Assembly (NCBI GenBank): GCA_001776425.1
Contig: MFBN01000019.1
Location: 304-7,061 of the forward strand
DNA from: Candidatus Curtissbacteria bacterium RIFCSPLOWO2_01_FULL_37_9
GTDB lineage: Bacteria > Patescibacteriota > Microgenomatia > Curtissbacterales > GWA2-41-24
Reading direction: 5' to 3'
Length of the DNA stretch: 6,758 nucleotides
Position 1 is the stretch's first letter. The number at the start of each line of letters is the position of its first letter. Under the pieces are notes generated by a model. It had not been told where the DNA came from and did no database searches. It saw nothing but the letters and a program-made list of their open reading frames with translations. The position numbers and the translations under genes are program-made. Below, one piece after another: positions 3,408-6,758 of this stretch.

Positions 3408-4928
3408 TCATTCATACTCAATGGTAGCCGGTGGTTTTTGGGTGATGTCGTACACTACACGATTGACACCGCGAACTTCGTTGACTATTCTTGTGGAAAT
3501 TCTTTCCAATATCTGTTGGGGTATTTTTGACCAATCCGCTGTCATAAAATCACTCGTATCAACAGATCTTAAAGCAATAATATAAGAATAAGTTCTGGCA
3601 TCACCCATAACCCCAACTGATTTCACCGGCAATAGCGCGGCTAATGCTTGTCCTACCTTATTATATATACGGGCATTTTTAAGTTCATTAATAAAAATAT
3701 TATCAGCTTCTTTTAATATCGCCAGTCGATCTGGGGTAACTTCTCCTAATATTCTGATTGCCAGTCCCGGGCCAGGAAAAGGGTGCCTATTTAAAAAAAT
3801 TTTCTTAATACCCAATTTAATGCCTACTTTTCTGACCTCGTCTTTATAAAAATCTGCCAATGGTTCAATGATTTTAAGCTTTAAACCACGGGGCAAGGTG
3901 ACATTATGATGGCTTTTAATTTTATCAGCATGTTTTGATGTCGAGGCAGATTCAACCCTATCCGGATAAATGGTTCCCTGCGCTAAATATTTTAAATTAC
4001 CTATTTTTTTAGCTTCATCTTCAAAAATACTAAAATAATGCTTGGCAATTTTTTGTCTCTTTTCTTCCGGGTTGGTAACATTTTTCAATAAATCCAAGAA
4101 AGATTTACGGGCATTTATAATTTTTAAATTACCAAGCTTTGATGCCGAAACAATGTTTTTTATTTCTTCAACTTCATTTAATCTTAAAAAGCCTGTATCA
4201 ATCGAAATAAGGTACAAGTTTTTCCCGATGGCTTTTTTTAAAAGTGCGCCCGCTACCAAAGAATCAACCCCTCCAGAAATTGCCATTATGACTTTATTAT
4301 CGGTAATTTCTTCTTTTAATTTTTCTAATATTATTTTTGTGACTTTGCCTAGATTCCAATCGACTCTGCATCTTGCGATCTTATATAAAAAATTTTCAAT
4401 AATTTTCATACCTTTGGGTGTATGAGCAACTTCTGCATGAAACTGAATTCCGTAGAAATTACGGGCTGGGTCTTCCATAGCTGCAACTTGTGCATTTTTT
4501 GAAGCAGCAATTATTTTAAATCCTTCCGGGACTTTATTAACCTGATCTCCATGAGAAAACCAAACGTTTTGATAAGGCTTGAGTCCTTCGAAAATTTTAC
4601 TTTTTTTAATTTTTAACATTTCTTTCCCAAATTGTTTATTTCTTTTGGATAACACTTGACCGCCAAGCTGAAATGCCATCAACTGATGACCGTAACAAAT
4701 ACCAAGAATCGGAATATTTAACTTATATATTTCTGGGTTTGCTTTGGGTGCATTTTTGTCGTAGCAGGAATAAGGACTACCGGAAAAGATGACAGCTTGA
4801 GGTTTAAGTTTTTTAATGTTAGCAATTTTTTCGTGCGGAGAAATTAACTCACTTCTGATCCCAAGCTCTCTTACTCGTCTGGCAATAAGATGAGCATATT
4901 GTCCCCCAAAATTGAAGATTACTACCAT
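3408..4928 (-). CDS. guaA: GMP synthase (glutamine-hydrolysing)
   Basis: A full-length 506-residue cytosolic enzyme that converts XMP, ATP and glutamine to GMP. Residues 1-187 form the class I glutamine amidotransferase: C78 in GICYGHQ, H164 and E166 in QFHAEV are the catalytic triad. Residues about 195-390 are the ATP pyrophosphatase domain with the P-loop SGGVDS at 218-223 and FPGPGLA at 384-390; the C-terminal dimerisation domain ends in KPPATIEYE, as in most GuaA. Differences from the usual pattern are QFHAEV (commonly QFHPEV) and HHNVTLPRG at 341-349, which appears one residue shorter than the usual HHNVGGLP. The gene starts 30 bp after purC, without a Shine-Dalgarno sequence, and is the last gene of the purine operon. 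The remaining motifs are intact, so I expect an active enzyme. Confidence 0.97.
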   Translation of the reverse strand: MVVIFNFGGQYAHLIARRVRELGIRSELISPHEKIANIKKLKPQAVIFSGSPYSCYDKNAPKANPEIYKLNIPILGICYGHQLMAFQLGGQVLSKRNKQFGKEMLKIKKSKIFEGLKPYQNVWFSHGDQVNKVPEGFKIIAASKNAQVAAMEDPARNFYGIQFHAEVAHTPKGMKIIENFLYKIARCRVDWNLGKVTKIILEKLKEEITDNKVIMAISGGVDSLVAGALLKKAIGKNLYLISIDTGFLRLNEVEEIKNIVSASKLGNLKIINARKSFLDLLKNVTNPEEKRQKIAKHYFSIFEDEAKKIGNLKYLAQGTIYPDRVESASTSKHADKIKSHHNVTLPRGLKLKIIEPLADFYKDEVRKVGIKLGIKKIFLNRHPFPGPGLAIRILGEVTPDRLAILKEADNIFINELKNARIYNKVGQALAALLPVKSVGVMGDARTYSYIIALRSVDTSDFMTADWSKIPQQILERISTRIVNEVRGVNRVVYDITQKPPATIEYE

Positions 4929-4958
4929 AACATTTTACTGCGGACTTGTTATAAAGTG

Positions 4959-5930
4959 CTAGACCAGCTTTGTCAGATTTTCCAAAATTCTCTGATTAGG
5001 ACGAAGAGTTAAATCAAAATGAAACTTTTCTCCTGATAATTTTTCGTAAACATCAATATAGCGCTGGGCAATTTTTACAATTAAATCCGCAGGCATTGGG
5101 GGTGGCTTGCCTTTACCCATATATCCATTTCTAACAAACCATATTCTCATAAATTCTTTGTCGTAATTTTCGACTTCTTGCCCTTTTTTAAAAAGACCCT
5201 TGTATGATTGCTTAAGCCATAAACGGCTGCTGTCCGGAGTATGGATTTCATCAATAAGAATAATCTTACCGGCTCTATCCAACCCAAATTCATATTTAGT
5301 ATCTGCTAAGATAAAACCTGCCCGATTACAAATCTGTGAACCTCTTTCGTATAGTTTCGTGGCAGTTTTTTCTATTTTTTGCCAAATATCCAAAGGTATC
5401 AGTTTTTTTTTAATAATTTCAGATGGAGTTATCGGCTCATCGTGACCGGAAGAACCTGTTCCTCTTGTTGTTGGAGTAATTACCGGTTTTTTGAGTTTTT
5501 GATTTTTGATTAAACCTTCCGGAAATCTGATACCGTATATCGTTCTTTCTCCTTCAGAATATTTTTTCCATAAAGATGTTTCGGTAACACCGGTAATATA
5601 ACCGCGAACAATAACTTCCACAGGTAATGCCCGGCATTCGGTTACAAGCATCACGTTCGGATCAATTATTCCAATCATATGGTTGGCAATAATATCCCGG
5701 GTTTTTTCAAACCAAAACTGGGATAAAGTATTCAGAACTGCACCCCTAAAAGGTATAAAGCCTAAAACTCTATCAAATGCGGAAATCCTGTCTGTGGCTA
5801 TTAAAATCCTGAGACGATCCCTGATATACCAGTCGCGTACTTTTCCGCTATACCTTTTACCCAGTTTTGGATATGCCACTTTTTCGATCGCATAAGGTAT
5901 ATTTTTAATAATAGTTTTTTTATCGATCAT
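4959..5930 (-). CDS. purC: SAICAR synthase (phosphoribosylaminoimidazole-succinocarboxamide synthase)
   Basis: A 323-residue enzyme that joins aspartate to CAIR with ATP to give SAICAR, the step after PurE. Signatures in order: GKVRDWY (29-35, ATP-binding), ATDRISAFD (45-53), LPVEVIVRGYITG (102-114), DTKYEFG (210-216) and DEIHTPDSSR (227-236), which binds the substrate and metal. Its length and insertions match the longer, yeast Ade1-like form (about 300 residues) rather than the compact bacterial type of about 240 residues. The ATG overlaps the purE stop (ATGA, 5927-5930), with AAGGA in the end of purE as a likely ribosome binding site. The product of PurE is its substrate, and PurB, encoded upstream, consumes its product. 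The C-terminal region (about 250-323) with NGYMGKGKPPPMP is intact. Confidence 0.97.
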   Translation of the reverse strand: MIDKKTIIKNIPYAIEKVAYPKLGKRYSGKVRDWYIRDRLRILIATDRISAFDRVLGFIPFRGAVLNTLSQFWFEKTRDIIANHMIGIIDPNVMLVTECRALPVEVIVRGYITGVTETSLWKKYSEGERTIYGIRFPEGLIKNQKLKKPVITPTTRGTGSSGHDEPITPSEIIKKKLIPLDIWQKIEKTATKLYERGSQICNRAGFILADTKYEFGLDRAGKIILIDEIHTPDSSRLWLKQSYKGLFKKGQEVENYDKEFMRIWFVRNGYMGKGKPPPMPADLIVKIAQRYIDVYEKLSGEKFHFDLTLRPNQRILENLTKLV

Positions 5931-6448
5931 TTTCTCTTTTCCTTGAGATATTTCATCCAGCCTACTTGGTGAAGCTTCTTATTTTTTAAAAGCACATCTT
6001 CTTTTTGTTTAAATTTATACTCGGAAAGATTTTTGGCAACCGAAGTATCAAAAGTTGCAATTATTTGCGCTGCCAAAAGACCGGCATTTTTGGCACCGTT
6101 TATCCCTACTGTTGCAACCGGAACACCCGGCGGCATCTGAACAATCGAAAGCAAAGAATCCAACCCTTCCAATGATTTTGTTGCAATCGGCACTCCGATG
6201 ACAGGAAGGGTTGTCACAGAAGCAATTGATCCCGGAAGCGCAGCGGCTCCGCCTGCTCCGGCTATCAAAACTTTAAAACCTTTTTGTTTGGCGCTTTTGG
6301 CAAAATCAGCCGTTTCTTGGGCAACCCTGTGTGTCGAAAGAATAGCTGTTTCGTAAGGTACGATCAGCTCGTCTAAAACTTTCGCAGCCTCAGACATTAC
6401 CTCTAAATCAGAATCAGATCCCATGATAATTGCAACTTGCGGCTTCAT
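5927..6448 (-). CDS. purE: N5-carboxyaminoimidazole ribonucleotide mutase
   Basis: A 173-residue PurE, cytosolic and in this family an octamer. It should convert N5-CAIR to CAIR if a PurK is present, or carboxylate AIR directly if it is class II. Motifs: the phosphate-binding GSDSDL (10-15), STHR (38-41) containing the catalytic H40, AGAGGAAALPG (63-73), GLDSLLSIVQMPPGVPVATV (95-114) and NAGLLAAQI (121-129). SIVQMPPGVPVATV favours the bacterial class I type. Two residues differ from the common pattern: SAHR is STHR, and the histidine of GGAAHLPG is alanine (A70). The C-terminal tail (about 140-173) is basic and longer than usual. The ATG overlaps the purB stop (ATGA, 6445-6448), and a consensus AAGGAG lies 6 bases upstream, inside the purB codons. 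Confidence 0.95.
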   Translation of the reverse strand: MKPQVAIIMGSDSDLEVMSEAAKVLDELIVPYETAILSTHRVAQETADFAKSAKQKGFKVLIAGAGGAAALPGSIASVTTLPVIGVPIATKSLEGLDSLLSIVQMPPGVPVATVGINGAKNAGLLAAQIIATFDTSVAKNLSEYKFKQKEDVLLKNKKLHQVGWMKYLKEKRK

Positions 6449-6758
6449 TTTTGTCTCCTTGAACTCCTTATATCTTTTAACGCTTTTTCTGTTAATTTAA
6501 ATGCAAGTCCGATATAATTCTCGGGACTGAGTCTGCGCAACTGATCTTTTTGATCTTCGGCAATTGGTAAATTATCAACCCAGCTATTCCATTTCGCACC
6601 ACCGATATGCTCCCCCCTCGTCAAAGAAGCAATTAGCGAATAGGGATCTTTTACTTTTAGTTTTCTTAACAAAGTTTGTACCGCTTCTGTTAAAATCGTC
6701 CAATCTTGATTTAACTCTTCGGTTATTTTCTTGCTATTTGGACTAATCCTAGAAAGGC
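6445..6758 (-). CDS. purB: Adenylosuccinate lyase, C-terminal end (cut by the right window edge)
   Basis: My translation from the window edge gives the last 103 residues; no start codon is in the window, and the TTG at 6672 is an internal leucine codon. PurB splits SAICAR to AICAR and adenylosuccinate to AMP, releasing fumarate in both. The visible part matches the C-terminal helical domain of the Escherichia coli-type enzyme: a segment with ELNQDWTILTEAVQTLLRK, then DPYSLIASLTRGEHI, and LSPENYIGLAFKLTEKAL near the end, comparable with the E. coli LTRG and TPANYIGRA motifs. The catalytic histidine and serine and the SSxMPxKxN loop lie outside the window. Its stop overlaps purE by 4 bp, so it precedes purE, purC and guaA in the same operon. 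Confidence 0.9.
   Translation of the reverse strand, partial: LSRISPNSKKITEELNQDWTILTEAVQTLLRKLKVKDPYSLIASLTRGEHIGGAKWNSWVDNLPIAEDQKDQLRRLSPENYIGLAFKLTEKALKDIRSSRRQK
6455..6460 (-). promoter_or_regulatory. Shine-Dalgarno site of purE
   Basis: AAGGAG on the minus strand lies 6 bases before the purE ATG and within the last codons of purB. It is the clearest ribosome binding site in the window and contrasts with the SD-less genes to the left, so the host uses both initiation modes. Confidence 0.8.

Noticed and set aside
4042..4425. 127-codon open frame antisense to guaA, with similar ones at 5200-5445, 5683-5895 and 6564-6746
   Set aside because: All lie inside strongly conserved purine genes on the other strand and show no independent start site or family resemblance.
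6445..6672. A separate small 75-residue gene starting at TTG 6672
   Set aside because: The frame stays open to the window edge and its translation continues as the C-terminal domain of PurB, so it is a partial gene.
1..6758. Alternative code with UGA as glycine, and CRISPR arrays
   Set aside because: TGA ends purB, purE, guaA and the antitoxins exactly at the family C-termini. Repeats are limited to three adjacent 11-bp units without spacers, so no CRISPR array is present.

Overview
This is an AT-rich bacterial window with two parts of different character. I suspect a member of the Candidate Phyla Radiation (Patescibacteria), possibly Microgenomates-like. The hints are short, AT-rich genes with 4-bp overlaps, several genes without a Shine-Dalgarno sequence, and an unknown small membrane protein beside a GtrA protein. 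This placement is inference only. TGA ends purB, purE, guaA and both antitoxin genes at the expected family C-termini, so the UGA-as-glycine code of Gracilibacteria/SR1 does not apply.

Left part (1-1910, all minus strand): three consecutive toxin-type modules. In the direction of transcription they are an AbrB-type antitoxin with a PIN-domain VapC toxin (14-bp overlap), a Phd/YefM-like antitoxin with a second PIN-domain VapC (4-bp overlap, GTG start), and a Fic-family protein cut by the left window edge. Each module appears to have its own promoter. Both antitoxin promoters carry the same 11-bp sequence around the -35 box, and their -10 boxes lie so close to the start codons that the mRNAs should be leaderless or nearly so. 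The fic promoter overlaps three tandem 11-bp repeats, and its predicted leader can form hairpins.

Middle part (1911-3407): a possible small structured RNA with a terminator (about 1930-1997), a four-helix membrane protein of unknown function (minus strand, apparently leaderless), a divergent AT-rich intergenic region, a GtrA-family membrane protein (plus strand), and a three-part hairpin flanked by 11-bp direct repeats in the convergent gtrA/guaA gap.

Right part (3408-6758, minus strand): a compact purine operon in the order purB (C-terminal end only), purE, purC, guaA. PurE and PurC carry out consecutive reactions (AIR/N5-CAIR to CAIR to SAICAR). PurB cleaves SAICAR to AICAR and also acts in AMP synthesis, and GuaA makes GMP from XMP. 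The first three genes overlap by ATGA junctions, which suggests translational coupling; guaA follows after 30 bp. The rest of the de novo pathway is not in the window.
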